64,000 bases of DNA from Methylobacterium organophilum (GTDB lineage Bacteria > Pseudomonadota > Alphaproteobacteria > Rhizobiales > Beijerinckiaceae): assembly GCF_022179465.1 (NCBI RefSeq), contig NZ_BPQV01000009.1, forward strand, positions 1 to 64,000, written 5' to 3'. Under the pieces are notes generated by a model. The model saw only the letters and a program-made list of their open reading frames with translations. It ran no database searches and had not been told where the DNA came from. Numbering within the stretch: position 1 is the stretch's first letter; each line of letters opens with the position of its first letter. This document shows, piece by piece, positions 33,748 through 44,607 of this stretch. Made by a program: the position numbers and the translations under genes.

Positions 33748-34839
33748 GTGGCCTCGAGGCCAGACGGAGACCGTCCGCTCTTGAGCAGCGCCCCCTCCCC
33801 CTGGTGGTCGCCGGCCGTGCATGCCGACCGCCGCCCGCTCCTGATGGCGCGCAGCCGCATCGCGGCGCAGATCCGCGCCTGGTTCGCCGCGCGCGATTTC
33901 GTCGAGGTCGAGGCCGCGGCCCTGCAGGTCTCGCCGGGCAACGAGGCGCATCTCTCGGCCTTCGCCACGCAGGCGCTCCTGCCGGACGGCAGCAGCGACG
34001 CGCTCTACCTGCACACCTCGCCGGAATTCGCCTGCAAGAAGCTGCTCGCGGCCGGCGAGCCGCGCCTGTTCAACCTGTCCCACGTCTTCCGCAACCGCGA
34101 GCGTGGCGCCCTGCACCATCCCGAATTCACGATGCTCGAATGGTACCGGGCGGGGGAGAGCTACGACGCGCTGATGGCGGATTGCGCCGGCCTCCTCGCC
34201 CTCGCCGCGGAGGCCGCCCATGCCGGCAAGCTGAGCTGGCGCGGGCGCGAGGCGGATCCCTTCGCGCCCTTCGAGCGCCTGACCCTGGCGGAGGCCTTCG
34301 CGCGCCATGCCGGCATCGACCTCCTGGCGACGATCGATGCGAGCGGGGCGACCGATCGGGACGCCCTCGCCGCGGCGGTCGCGGCGAGCGGCCTGCGGGT
34401 GGCGCAGGACGACACCTGGGCCGACCTGTTCTCCCGCGTCCTCGTCGGGCTGGTCGAGCCGCATCTCGGCCTCGGGCGCCCGACCATCCTGTGCGAGTAT
34501 CCGGTGAGCGAGGCGGCGCTGGCCCGGCCGAGCCCGGCCGATCCGCGGGTGGCCGAGCGCTTCGAGCTCTATGCCTGCGGCGTCGAGCTCGCCAACGCCT
34601 TCGGCGAGTTGACCGACGCGGCCGAGCAGCGCCGCCGCTTCGAGGCGGAGATGGTGGAGAAGGCGCGGGTCTACGGCGAGCGCTACCCGATCGACGAGGA
34701 TTTCCTGACTGCGCTCGCCGCGATGCCCGAGGCCTCCGGCATCGCGCTCGGCTTCGACCGGCTCGTCATGCTCGCCACCGGCGCCCCGCGCATCGACGAC
34801 GTGATCTGGACCCCCGTCGCCCGGGGCGTGCCGGCATGA
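33748..34839 (+). CDS. epmA: EF-P lysine lysyltransferase EpmA
   Basis: A 363-residue class II lysyl-tRNA-synthetase-like enzyme without the anticodon-binding domain. EpmA attaches (R)-beta-lysine to EF-P Lys33. Class II motifs are visible: LFNLSHVFRNRERGALHHPEFTM (motif 2), GVELANAFGELTDAAEQ and ASGIALGFDRLVMLATGA (motif 3). The GTG at 33748 is used here; a TTG at 33781 gives an N terminus closer to E. coli EpmA in length. The stop overlaps the epmB start (ATGA at 34836-34839), so the pair is coupled. Confidence 0.93.
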   Translation: MASRPDGDRPLLSSAPSPWWSPAVHADRRPLLMARSRIAAQIRAWFAARDFVEVEAAALQVSPGNEAHLSAFATQALLPDGSSDALYLHTSPEFACKKLLAAGEPRLFNLSHVFRNRERGALHHPEFTMLEWYRAGESYDALMADCAGLLALAAEAAHAGKLSWRGREADPFAPFERLTLAEAFARHAGIDLLATIDASGATDRDALAAAVAASGLRVAQDDTWADLFSRVLVGLVEPHLGLGRPTILCEYPVSEAALARPSPADPRVAERFELYACGVELANAFGELTDAAEQRRRFEAEMVEKARVYGERYPIDEDFLTALAAMPEASGIALGFDRLVMLATGAPRIDDVIWTPVARGVPA

Positions 34840-35891
34840 CCAAGCCCCTGCGCAGCCCGGCCGATCTCGCCCGGGCCGGCCTCGTGCGGGCGGAGGACCT
34901 GCCCGGCCTCGAGGCGGTCGCCGCCCGCTACGCCGTCTCGGTCACCGCCGACATGGCCGCGCTGATCGAGCGGGACGACCCCGCCGATCCGATCGCCCGC
35001 CAGTTCCTCCCGCGGGCGGAGGAGATGGAGACGCTGGCGCAGGAACGCGCCGACCCGATCGGCGACGACGCGCATGCGCCGCTGCCCGGCATCGTGCACC
35101 GCTATCCCGACCGCGTGCTCCTGAAGCCGCTGCATGTCTGCCCGGTCTATTGCCGGTTCTGCTTCCGCCGGGAGCGCGTCGGCCCCGCCGGGCTCGGCAC
35201 CCTGAGCGAGGCGGAGCTCGCCGCCTGCTTCCGCTACGTCGCGGACCATCCGGAGATCTGGGAGGTGGTGGTGACGGGGGGCGATCCCTTCGCCCTGTCG
35301 CCGCGCCGCCTCGGCCAGATCGCGGAGGCCCTCGACGCGATCCCGCATGTGAAGGTGCTGCGCTTCCACACCCGGGTGCCGGTGGTCGATCCGGCCCTGG
35401 TCACGGCGGCGCTGGTGGCCGCGCTCCGGCGCTTCCGGGGCGCCGTCTTCGTGGCCCTGCACGCCAACCATCCGCGGGAATTCACGGAGGACGCCCGGGC
35501 CGCCTGCGCCCGGCTCGTCGATGCCGGCGTGCCGATGGTGAGCCAGAGCGTGCTGCTGCGCGGCGTCAACGACGACCCGGCGACGCTGGAGGCGCTGATG
35601 CGCGCCTTCGTCGAGAACCGGATCAAGCCCTATTACCTGCATCACGGCGACCTCGCCCCCGGCACCGGGCATCTGCGCACCGAGATCGCCGAGGGGCAGG
35701 CGCTGATGCGGGCCCTGCGCGGCCGGCTCTCCGGCCTCGCCCAGCCGACCTACGTGCTCGACATCCCCGGCGGCCACGGCAAGGTGCCGGTCGGCCCGGA
35801 TTACCTGCGCCGCGAGGGGGGCGCCCTCCACGTCACCGACCCGTCCGGCCGGGAGCATCCGTATCCGCCGCCGGTCGCCGAGACCGGGTAG
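34836..35891 (+). CDS. epmB: EF-P-specific lysine 2,3-aminomutase EpmB
   Basis: A 351-residue radical SAM, PLP-dependent aminomutase that makes (R)-beta-lysine for EpmA. The Fe-S motif CPVYCRFC has Cys at 102, 106 and 109. The PLP region near the C terminus contains VLDIPGGHGKVPVG with the likely Schiff-base Lys. The length is like EpmB rather than the longer catabolic lysine 2,3-aminomutases. It overlaps epmA by four bases and lies next to efp, which settles the role. Confidence 0.93.
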   Translation: MTKPLRSPADLARAGLVRAEDLPGLEAVAARYAVSVTADMAALIERDDPADPIARQFLPRAEEMETLAQERADPIGDDAHAPLPGIVHRYPDRVLLKPLHVCPVYCRFCFRRERVGPAGLGTLSEAELAACFRYVADHPEIWEVVVTGGDPFALSPRRLGQIAEALDAIPHVKVLRFHTRVPVVDPALVTAALVAALRRFRGAVFVALHANHPREFTEDARAACARLVDAGVPMVSQSVLLRGVNDDPATLEALMRAFVENRIKPYYLHHGDLAPGTGHLRTEIAEGQALMRALRGRLSGLAQPTYVLDIPGGHGKVPVGPDYLRREGGALHVTDPSGREHPYPPPVAETG

Positions 35892-36027
35892 GCGCAACAA
35901 TCGGTCCACCTCGGCCGTTCTGACGGCGCATCCCGGATCCGTGCCCCGAGATGGATGCGCCGCGAGGCTTTCCATGGCTGATGAGACAGGCCCGTCGCAC
36001 GGGCGCTCCCCGCGATCCGGAAAACCG

Positions 36028-36825
36028 ATGTTCTTCCCTCTCTCGAAGCTCGCCTTCTTCGCCTTCACCCCGTCGAACTTCCTGATTCTCCTCGGGCTCG
36101 TCGGGGCGCTGCTGCTCTTCACCGAGATCGGGCGCGGGCTCGGCCGCGTGCTCTGCCTGGCGAGCCCCCTCGCCCTGCTCTTCGCGGGGCTGGCGCCCCT
36201 CCCCAACTGGTCGATGCTGCTTCTGGAACAGCGCTTCCCGGCCTTCACGGATGACGGGAGGCCGGTGACCGGCATCATCGCCCTCGGCGGGAGCATCGAG
36301 ACCACCACCTCGGCCGAGCGCGGCCAGCTCAGCCAGAACGATGCGGGCGAGCGGGAGATCGCCTTCGCCGACCTCGCCCGGCGCTATCCCAAGGCACGGC
36401 TGCTCTTTTCCGGCGGCAGCGGCAGCCTGCATCCGGGCACGGTCACCGAGGCCGAGACGGTGAGCCGTCACGCCGATACGCTGGGCCTGCCCCGCGACCG
36501 CCTGATCCTGGAGCAGCGCTCCCGCAACACCCGCGAGAACGCGATCTACTCGGCCCAGATCCTCCAGCCGAAGCCGGGGGAGCGCTGGCTGCTCGTCACC
36601 TCCGCTTGGCACATGCCGCGGGCGGTGGGCTGCTTCCGCAAGGCCGGCTTCGACGTGACCGCCTATCCCGTCGATTACCGCACCGGCGGCCCGCAGGCGG
36701 CCTTCCGCTTCCAGACCTTCGCCTCGGACGGGCTCTACCAGTTCGACATCAGCGTGAAGGAATGGGTCGGCCTGATCGCCTACAAGCTCGCCGGCTATAT
36801 CGACGACTGGATGCCGAAGCCCTGA
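36028..36825 (+). CDS. YdcF/DUF218-family membrane protein
   Basis: A 265-residue protein with two hydrophobic segments in the first 60 residues (about 12-30 and 38-55) and a DUF218 (YdcF-like) domain. Motifs are GIIALGGSIE, LLFSGGSG and NTRENAIYSA, with LLVTSAWHMPRAVGCFRKAGFDV near the end. Relatives such as SanA and ElyC take part in envelope integrity, so an envelope role is likely, substrate unknown. The ATG at 36028 starts the first TM helix; a start at 35974 is possible. Its TGA directly abuts the opposing stop of the DUF3253 gene. Confidence 0.82.
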   Translation: MFFPLSKLAFFAFTPSNFLILLGLVGALLLFTEIGRGLGRVLCLASPLALLFAGLAPLPNWSMLLLEQRFPAFTDDGRPVTGIIALGGSIETTTSAERGQLSQNDAGEREIAFADLARRYPKARLLFSGGSGSLHPGTVTEAETVSRHADTLGLPRDRLILEQRSRNTRENAIYSAQILQPKPGERWLLVTSAWHMPRAVGCFRKAGFDVTAYPVDYRTGGPQAAFRFQTFASDGLYQFDISVKEWVGLIAYKLAGYIDDWMPKP

Positions 36826-37095
36826 TCACGCGTCCCGCGGCAGGCCGAGCCGATAGATCCCCCGGAAGTCGTCGGGGTCCGGCACCGGCTTGCCCTTGCG
36901 CAGGATCGCGATGCGGCCCTCCTTGGTCAGCCGCACGGCGACCCGGCGCACCGGCTGCATCAGCGGTCCCCAGCCGTCCGGATGCGGACCGCCGAGGGCG
37001 CGGGCGACCTCGGAGGGACAGACCGTCTTGTCGGCCCCCCGTTCGGTGACGAGGTGGAGCAGCGTCTCCTCGATCGCGCTGTCAGCGGGCTTCAT
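36826..37095 (-). CDS. DUF3253-family protein
   Basis: An 89-residue small basic protein with the DUF3253 signature: ADKTVCPSEVARALGG, then WGPLMQPVRRVAVRLTKEGRIAILRKGKPVPDP and FRGIYRLG. The fold resembles a winged helix but no DNA-binding role is established. It overlaps the DUF599 gene by 14 bases and is its downstream partner, so the two are probably translationally coupled. Its stop abuts the opposing YdcF-like stop. Confidence 0.82.
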   Translation of the reverse strand: MKPADSAIEETLLHLVTERGADKTVCPSEVARALGGPHPDGWGPLMQPVRRVAVRLTKEGRIAILRKGKPVPDPDDFRGIYRLGLPRDA

Positions 37096-37798
37096 GGGGC
37101 TCCTCCTCGGCGAGCAGTTCCCGCCGGATGCGCGAGGCGAACTGGCGGCGCCACATCACCAGCACCACGCAGGCGGTGGCGACCATCAGCACGGGCGCGC
37201 TCACGAACCAGCCGAGATAGGCGAGCGCGAAGAAGAACGCACGCTGTCCCTTGGCGAAATGGCTGCCGGCGGCGACGTTCATCGCCGCCGCCCGCCGCGC
37301 GGCCCGGTGCATCGCGTCCAGCGAGGCGCCCGAGCCCTTGGGCGGGATCGTGCCGATCAGGATCGCGCCGTAATTGAACAGGCGATAGGCCCAGGCGAAT
37401 TTGAAGAAGGCGTAGACGAACACCACCGCGAGGCCGGCGACCTTGATCTCCCAGGTCGCCCGCGAGGCGACGGTGCCGAAGGGCAGCGCCCCGAACAGGG
37501 TCAGCACGTCGTCGCCCGAGCGCGACAGGGTGAGCACCGAGCCCAGTGCGATCAGCGAGGTCGAGGCGAAGAAGGCGGTGCCGTTCTGTAGCGAGGCGTT
37601 GATGGTGGTGTCGACCACCCGGTTGTCGCGGCTGACGATCTGCTCGGCCCAGAGGCGCCGCTGCCGGTTCATGAGCTGCGTCAGGCTCAGGCGCCCGCCC
37701 CTGCGCCGCTGCACGGCGACGGCGTAGCCGAACCACGACGCGATGAAGAACAGGAGCCCCGCGAGGTCGAGAAGCGAGAAGGCGTGCAGATCCCACAT
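37082..37798 (-). CDS. DUF599-family integral membrane protein
   Basis: A 238-residue membrane protein with about four hydrophobic segments (near residues 8-28, 72-92, 118-138 and 195-217). The family motif DNRVVDTTINASLQNGTAFFASTSLI is clear. DUF599 proteins have no known function. It is the first gene of a leftward pair with the DUF3253 gene, which overlaps its last 14 bases. The 62-base spacer to the acylphosphatase gene is in the same direction. Confidence 0.82.
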   Translation of the reverse strand: MWDLHAFSLLDLAGLLFFIASWFGYAVAVQRRRGGRLSLTQLMNRQRRLWAEQIVSRDNRVVDTTINASLQNGTAFFASTSLIALGSVLTLSRSGDDVLTLFGALPFGTVASRATWEIKVAGLAVVFVYAFFKFAWAYRLFNYGAILIGTIPPKGSGASLDAMHRAARRAAAMNVAAGSHFAKGQRAFFFALAYLGWFVSAPVLMVATACVVLVMWRRQFASRIRRELLAEEEPHEAR

Positions 37799-37860
37799 GG
37801 CCGATGGCGACGAGAAACGATGGGCCAGCGCCTAGCACAGGCCGCGCACCCCGTGTCACG

Positions 37861-38175
37861 CTAATCCGTCACCGCGAAGCCCTGGGTGAGGACGGGCTCG
37901 GCCGGCTTCGTCGCCACGTCGGCGACGCGCGCGGCGGGCGGGCCCTCCCGGCATTCGGCCAGCATCGCCTGCACGGCCTCCTCGGGGCCGGAGAACACGG
38001 CCTCCACCGTCCCGTCCGCCTGGTTGCGCACCCAGCCGTCGAGGCCGTGGGCGAGCGCCCGTTCCCGGGTCCAGGCCCGGTAGAACACCCCCTGGACCTT
38101 CCCGCTGACGACGACGTGGACGGCTGTCTTGCTCAAGCGGCCATGCTCCCGGACCGGGGATCGGTCCGGGCGCAT
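37861..38175 (-). CDS. acyP: Acylphosphatase
   Basis: A small cytoplasmic acylphosphatase of up to 104 residues that hydrolyses carboxyl-phosphate bonds. The catalytic residues are present: Arg in SGKVQGVFYRAW and Asn in GWVRNQADGTVEAVF. The family core is about 90 residues and begins near the TAVHVVVSG strand. The ATG at 38175 adds a 13-residue leader; a TTG at 38136 would start directly before the core. Leftward and upstream of the DUF599 gene. Confidence 0.85.
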   Translation of the reverse strand: MRPDRSPVREHGRLSKTAVHVVVSGKVQGVFYRAWTRERALAHGLDGWVRNQADGTVEAVFSGPEEAVQAMLAECREGPPAARVADVATKPAEPVLTQGFAVTD

Positions 38176-38199
38176 GGTCGATGCGGAGCGTGGGGTTCG

Positions 38200-39048
38200 T
38201 CAATGCACCGCCATCGCCGCGGAGGCGGGGCTCGCCTCGCCGCGGCTGGGGGCGGCGGCCTTCGGGCGGTAGGTCAGGTACCAGGCCAGCGAGATGAACA
38301 GCACGCCGCCGGCGAAGTTGCCCAGCGTGACCGGGATCTGGTTCCAGACCCACCATTGCTCGAAGGAGATCGGCGCGCCGAGCATCATCCCGGCCGGGAT
38401 CATGAACATGTTGACCACGGCGTGCTCGAAGCCCTGGGCGAAGAACAGGAAGATCGGCAGCCAGGCGCCGAAGATCTTGCCGAAGGTCGAGGTCGACATC
38501 ATCGACATGGTCACGCCGAGGCAGACCATCCAGTTGCACAGCATCGCCTTGACGAAGCAGGTGATCATCCCGGCCGTGCCGAGGTTCTGGTAGACGAGCG
38601 TCTTGGCCTGGCTGATCTCGACGATCTTCTTGGCGACCGGGTTCGCGTCGATGCCGGTGTGCCAGAAATTCGTCAGCGCGATCACGAGCAGCAGGGCATA
38701 GAGCAGGCTGCCGATCAGGTTGCCGAGGAAGCCCCAGGCGAAGTTGCGCATCATCGGCGCGACGGCGATCCGGCCCTCCATGTAGGAGAGCATCAGGATG
38801 CCGAAATTGCCGGTGCAGAGCTCGAGCCCGAGGCAGACGATCATCACGAAGCCGACGGGGAAGATGATGGCCCCGGCGAAGGGCACGCCGGTCTGCACGG
38901 CGCCGGTGACGGCGAGGCTGGTGGCGATGCCGAGTAGGGCCCCGGCCATCATGCCGCGCACCAGCATGTCGCGGATGGGGAGATCGGCGCGCACGACGCC
39001 CGAATCGCTCATGGCCTTGGCCATCTCGGCGGGTTTGACGAAATCCAT
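38200..39048 (-). CDS. Formate/nitrite transporter (FocA/NirC family)
   Basis: A 282-residue inner-membrane channel of the FNT family, which conducts formate, nitrite or related small anions. Six hydrophobic segments are visible. The characteristic LELCTGNFGILMLSYMEGRI loop, AWGFLGNLIGSLL and FEHAVVNMFMIPAGM match FNT proteins; the conserved pore His is in the FEHAVVNM segment. The first helix is preceded by DLPIRDMLVRGMMAG. The ATG at 39048 follows a GGAGG-like site. In a methylotroph, formate handling is the likely use, but nitrite cannot be excluded. It lies 74 bases downstream of the gamma-glutamylcyclotransferase gene. Confidence 0.88.
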   Translation of the reverse strand: MDFVKPAEMAKAMSDSGVVRADLPIRDMLVRGMMAGALLGIATSLAVTGAVQTGVPFAGAIIFPVGFVMIVCLGLELCTGNFGILMLSYMEGRIAVAPMMRNFAWGFLGNLIGSLLYALLLVIALTNFWHTGIDANPVAKKIVEISQAKTLVYQNLGTAGMITCFVKAMLCNWMVCLGVTMSMMSTSTFGKIFGAWLPIFLFFAQGFEHAVVNMFMIPAGMMLGAPISFEQWWVWNQIPVTLGNFAGGVLFISLAWYLTYRPKAAAPSRGEASPASAAMAVH

Positions 39049-39122
39049 GGAGGCGTCCTTCCGGTTGGTTCGTGACCGGAGGAGAGGCACGATCGGTGCC
39101 ATGGATTGTGCGCGAGCGAATC

Positions 39123-39554
39123 TTATCCTTGCGCGCGCCGCATCCAGCTCTGCAATTCCTGAATGTAGGGCCCGGGGAGCTGCGCCGCCCGGGCCGCGGC
39201 GAGCACCGCGTCGAGATAGCCGGGCCGCGGAATGCCGGCGGCGGTGCTGCGGCCGAGATAGATCAGCGCGCGCTTGATGCCCGTCTCGGTGACGACGGGC
39301 TGCGAAGCCTTGAGGTAGAGCCCGCTCGCCACGCCCTCGTAACGGTCGAGCGCCGGCACGTCGGCGAGCGCCAGGTCCCACAGCACGCCCCAGACGGTGG
39401 AGGCCGGCGCCCGCACCACCGAGGCGTAGCCCTCCTTCATCACGATGAAGCGATGGCGGTTGAGGCGGCCGCGCCCGATCAGCCGCGAGGCCGGGCAGCG
39501 CAGGGCCATCGCGGCGGCATCCATGTTGGCGCCGTAGGCGAAGTAGAGGGGCAT
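39123..39554 (-). CDS. Gamma-glutamylcyclotransferase-like protein
   Basis: A 143-residue protein with the gamma-glutamylcyclotransferase (BtrG/AIG2-like) fold. It starts MPLYFAYGANMD, the substrate-binding loop of the family, and has the catalytic-Glu region in LDRYEGVASGLYL. Enzymes of this fold release 5-oxoproline from gamma-glutamyl compounds. The role is probably in glutathione or amine turnover; substrate not settled. It lies between pccA and the FNT channel gene on the same strand. Confidence 0.85.
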   Translation of the reverse strand: MPLYFAYGANMDAAAMALRCPASRLIGRGRLNRHRFIVMKEGYASVVRAPASTVWGVLWDLALADVPALDRYEGVASGLYLKASQPVVTETGIKRALIYLGRSTAAGIPRPGYLDAVLAAARAAQLPGPYIQELQSWMRRAQG

Positions 39555-39677
39555 GGAGGGCGGTCTGTCGCCTGTTCTCCGGGCATCCGGATGGGAGGGC
39601 GCACGGCCGGGATCACGATGGGCGCGACGGCGATGGCGTTCATCCCCGTCGCGCGCCGAAAGCCGCGGGCCGTCCGA

Positions 39678-41681
<2,004 letters not shown>

Positions 41682-41818
41682 CGCGCGCCGCACTCGTGAG
41701 GAAACGGTCTTGGATAGCGCCCCTCCCCAGGGCGCCGGACCGGTTCCCGATAAAGCACTTGCAACGCGGACGGAAGCTGCGCCGCTTGCTTCCGGAAAAT
41801 GAATACAATCCTCGCTGG

Positions 41819-42262
41819 TCAGGCCGCCAGCAGAAGGCGCGGACGCTCCGCCCGTTTGGGGTCGCGGGTCCAGCGATTGGCCTCGAGGGCGAAGGCGATC
41901 AGCGTCTCGTCGCTGGCCTGCGCCTCGCGCACCACCTCCATGGCGATTCGGGCGCCGGTGCGGGTCGGGCCGGAGCCGCCGCCGATCGAGCCGGCGAGCC
42001 AGGCGGCGGTGCCCTCGTCGATGTAGCCGGTCGGGCGCTCGCCCCACACGGCGAAATCGATCATCTCGGCCACCAGGAAGTCGGCGAAGGCGGGCGCCGT
42101 CTCGGAGACGGCGCGGTCGAGGGCGATCAGCAGGTCGGCTTCGTCGCGGGAGGCGAGGCCGTAGGGCATCACGTCCCGGCGCAGCAGCGCGAGGTCCTCC
42201 TCGGTGAGGCGGCCGGCCTCGACGATACGGTTACAGAAAAGTTGCAGAGAAGCGTTGAACAT
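41819..42262 (-). CDS. Hypothetical protein upstream of pccA
   Basis: A 147-residue soluble, mostly helical protein. It has no signal peptide or TM segment. Short features are ADFLVAEMIDFAVWGERPTGYI and a Gly-rich SIGGGSGPTRTG turn. The C terminus is basic. The ATG at 42262 is used because the preceding codons are Arg/His-rich and probably untranslated. It lies 137 bases upstream of pccA on the same strand. Function and family unknown. Confidence 0.6.
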   Translation of the reverse strand: MFNASLQLFCNRIVEAGRLTEEDLALLRRDVMPYGLASRDEADLLIALDRAVSETAPAFADFLVAEMIDFAVWGERPTGYIDEGTAAWLAGSIGGGSGPTRTGARIAMEVVREAQASDETLIAFALEANRWTRDPKRAERPRLLLAA

Positions 42263-42467
42263 TTGCTGATGCCTCCCCGGCGTTTGTTTGTGCCGGTCTT
42301 TGTCCCTGTGTGTCTCCACTATGCGGGACGGCATCATCTTCAGAAGTTAACGGCCAAATCTGAACCCGCGTTCAGGTTAAAGCCTGCTCACGAATTGGCC
42401 TTTCGGGAATCTTTCGATAGTCGACGGCATCGTACGGATGCACCGGGCACGCCGCGATGGAACGCCC

Positions 42468-43097
42468 TCAGCGGACGATGACCTTGGAGCCGATCGGCAC
42501 GCGGTCGTAGAGGTCCATCACGTCCTCGTTGAGCATGCGGATGCAGCCGGAGGACACGGCCTGCCCGATCTTCTCCGGCTCGTTGGTGCCGTGGATGCGG
42601 AACAGCGTGTCCTTGCGGTTCTGGGCGAGATAGAGGGCCCGGGCGCCGATGGGGTTGTAGGGGCCGCCCTGGGTGCGGGAGGGCAGGTCCGGCCGGCGGG
42701 CGAGCATCTCGGCGGGCGGGTTCCAGTCTGGCCATTCGAGCTTGCGGTCGACCTCCGCCGTGCCCGACCAGGACATGCCCGCCTTGCCGACCGCCACCGG
42801 ATAGCGCACGGCCTTGCCGCCGGGCAGCACGTAGTAGAGCCGCCGCTCCTTGGTGGCGACGATCACGGTGCCGGGCGCCTCCGGGGTGGCGTAGTCGATG
42901 GTCGTGCGGGCGATCTTGGGGTCGACGACGGCGCTCGGGGCGAGCTTCATCCATTCCTTGTCGCGGGTCGCGCCTTCGAGCTTCTGCGGCTCCACCGCGG
43001 CCACCTTCACGGGGGGCGTGCCTTGGGCGGTCTGGGTGTTGCAGCCTGCGAGCGGCAGGGCGGCCGCGAGAACGACCAGGGAAAGGATGTGGCGCAT
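42468..43097 (-). CDS. L,D-transpeptidase (YkuD) lipoprotein
   Basis: A 209-residue lipoprotein with a YkuD domain. The signal peptide ends in the lipobox LAGC (Cys19). YkuD motifs are HGTNEPEKIGQAVSSGCIRM, with the catalytic Cys in SSGCIRM and the upstream His. LYYVLPGG and NPIGARALYLA belong to the same fold. L,D-transpeptidases form 3-3 cross-links in peptidoglycan or attach proteins to it. The ATG at 43097 starts directly before the signal peptide. The gene is transcribed alone. Confidence 0.9.
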   Translation of the reverse strand: MRHILSLVVLAAALPLAGCNTQTAQGTPPVKVAAVEPQKLEGATRDKEWMKLAPSAVVDPKIARTTIDYATPEAPGTVIVATKERRLYYVLPGGKAVRYPVAVGKAGMSWSGTAEVDRKLEWPDWNPPAEMLARRPDLPSRTQGGPYNPIGARALYLAQNRKDTLFRIHGTNEPEKIGQAVSSGCIRMLNEDVMDLYDRVPIGSKVIVR

Positions 43098-43314
43098 GGC
43101 GGAAAGGTGCGGGGCAGTCCGATTTCGAGACCCGTCCAGCACATTTCGAGCGTGATGAACGGATTATTGCCGAGCTTAACCCTTGTGCGTTTCAGGACGT
43201 AGGCCGTGGACCGGAACCGTCGCGCAATTGCCGCCCTTGTTGCCGTGAGGATACAGAGAGTTGCGACACGGAGTTGAGCCCGGGTGAACCGGGCCGTGCC
43301 GGGAGGGACGATCG

Positions 43315-44244
43315 GTGACGACTTTGTACGTGAGCCACCCCGCGGCCCTGGACCATGCCGTGCCCGTCGGCCATCCGGAGCGGCCGGCCCGGATCAAGGC
43401 GGTCGAGCAGGCCCTGGAGGCGGAACGCTTCTCGACGCTGCTGCGCCATCTCGCCCCGAGGGCCGAGCTGAGCGTGGCGGAGCTCGCCCATCCGGCCTCC
43501 TATGTCGAGGCCATCGCCGCCGCCGTCCCGCAGGAGGGGCTGGTCCAGATCGATTCCGACACGCTGATGTCGCCCGGGTCGCTGGAGGCGACGCTGCGGG
43601 CGCTGGGCGGCGCGACCTACGCGGTCGACGCCGTGATGAGGGGCGAGAACCCGAACGCCTTCGTCGCCATGCGGCCGCCGGGCCACCATGCCGAGAAGGA
43701 CCGGGCGATGGGCTTCTGCCTGTTCAACCACGCGGCGGTGGCGGTGCGCCACGCCCGCAAGGCCCACGGCGCCACCCGCGTCGCCCTGGTCGATTGGGAC
43801 GTGCATCACGGCAACGGCTCGCAGGACATCTTCTGGGACGATGCGAACGTCCTCTACGCCTCGACCCATCAGATGCCGCTCTATCCCGGCACCGGATCCC
43901 GCAGCGAGCGGGGCAACCACGACACCATCGTCAACGTGCCCCTCAAGGCCTTCGACGACGGCGCGGTGTTCCGCGAGGCCTTCGAGGCGGGGATCGTGTC
44001 GCGCCTTGAGGCCTTTGCCCCCGACCTGATCGTGATCTCGGCGGGGTTCGACGCCCATCACCGGGATCCGCTGGCCAATCTCCAGCTCGACGAATCCGAT
44101 TTCGGCTGGGCGACCCGGAAGCTGATGGAGCTCGCCGACCGCCATGCCGGCGGCCGCATCGTCTCCGTGCTGGAGGGCGGCTACGACCTCGAAGGCCTGA
44201 GCCGCTCGGTGGCGGCCCATGTGGATGCTCTGATGGGGCGGTGA
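43315..44244 (+). CDS. Histone deacetylase / acetoin-utilization-type deacetylase
   Basis: A 309-residue zinc hydrolase of the arginase/deacetylase superfamily. Metal and catalytic motifs are visible: RPPGHHAEKDRAMGFCLFN (His pair), VDWDVHHGNG (Asp, His ligands) and SAGFDAHHRDPL (Asp ligand). Relatives deacetylate acetyl-lysine or acetylpolyamines. The substrate here is unknown. It starts with GTG after a GGGAGGG ribosome binding site. It has no tight neighbours; the next gene, a chemoreceptor, is 363 bases downstream. Confidence 0.87.
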   Translation: MTTLYVSHPAALDHAVPVGHPERPARIKAVEQALEAERFSTLLRHLAPRAELSVAELAHPASYVEAIAAAVPQEGLVQIDSDTLMSPGSLEATLRALGGATYAVDAVMRGENPNAFVAMRPPGHHAEKDRAMGFCLFNHAAVAVRHARKAHGATRVALVDWDVHHGNGSQDIFWDDANVLYASTHQMPLYPGTGSRSERGNHDTIVNVPLKAFDDGAVFREAFEAGIVSRLEAFAPDLIVISAGFDAHHRDPLANLQLDESDFGWATRKLMELADRHAGGRIVSVLEGGYDLEGLSRSVAAHVDALMGR

Positions 44245-44607
44245 CCGGGCCGCGTCCCGCGGCGCAGGAAGAGCCCACCGACGCGCGCCGAACCGTCCGC
44301 CGTGCCGGGGCGGCGGAAGCCTTTTGAGACAGGCCCAGCGCCTTATCCCGCCTTGCTTGTATCGGATTGCCGGCTCGCAATCCTCAATGGGTTGCGCCTT
44401 CGAACAAGAACAGCCTCGACGGGCACTTTCGAATACGGGATTTCGTATTTATCCCGGATCATAGGGAAACATCGCACTCAAATTCGAACGAAGACCCCGC
44501 TGAAATTGGTAAAATTATTCAATGGACACTTCTAAAGATTGTTAACTCACGTCCCCTACACGTGCATCTTGGGCAGAGAAATCTGCAATATGTTTCCACG
44601 GTGTACG
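44245..44607. other. AT-richer spacer before the chemoreceptor gene
   Basis: A 363-base stretch with distinctly lower GC than its surroundings from about 44390 to 44600. I see no supportable gene. It contains nested inverted repeats (AATACG 44432-44437 with CGTATT 44444-44449; CGGGAT 44436-44441 with ATCCCG 44451-44456) and probably the chemoreceptor promoter. Confidence 0.5.
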
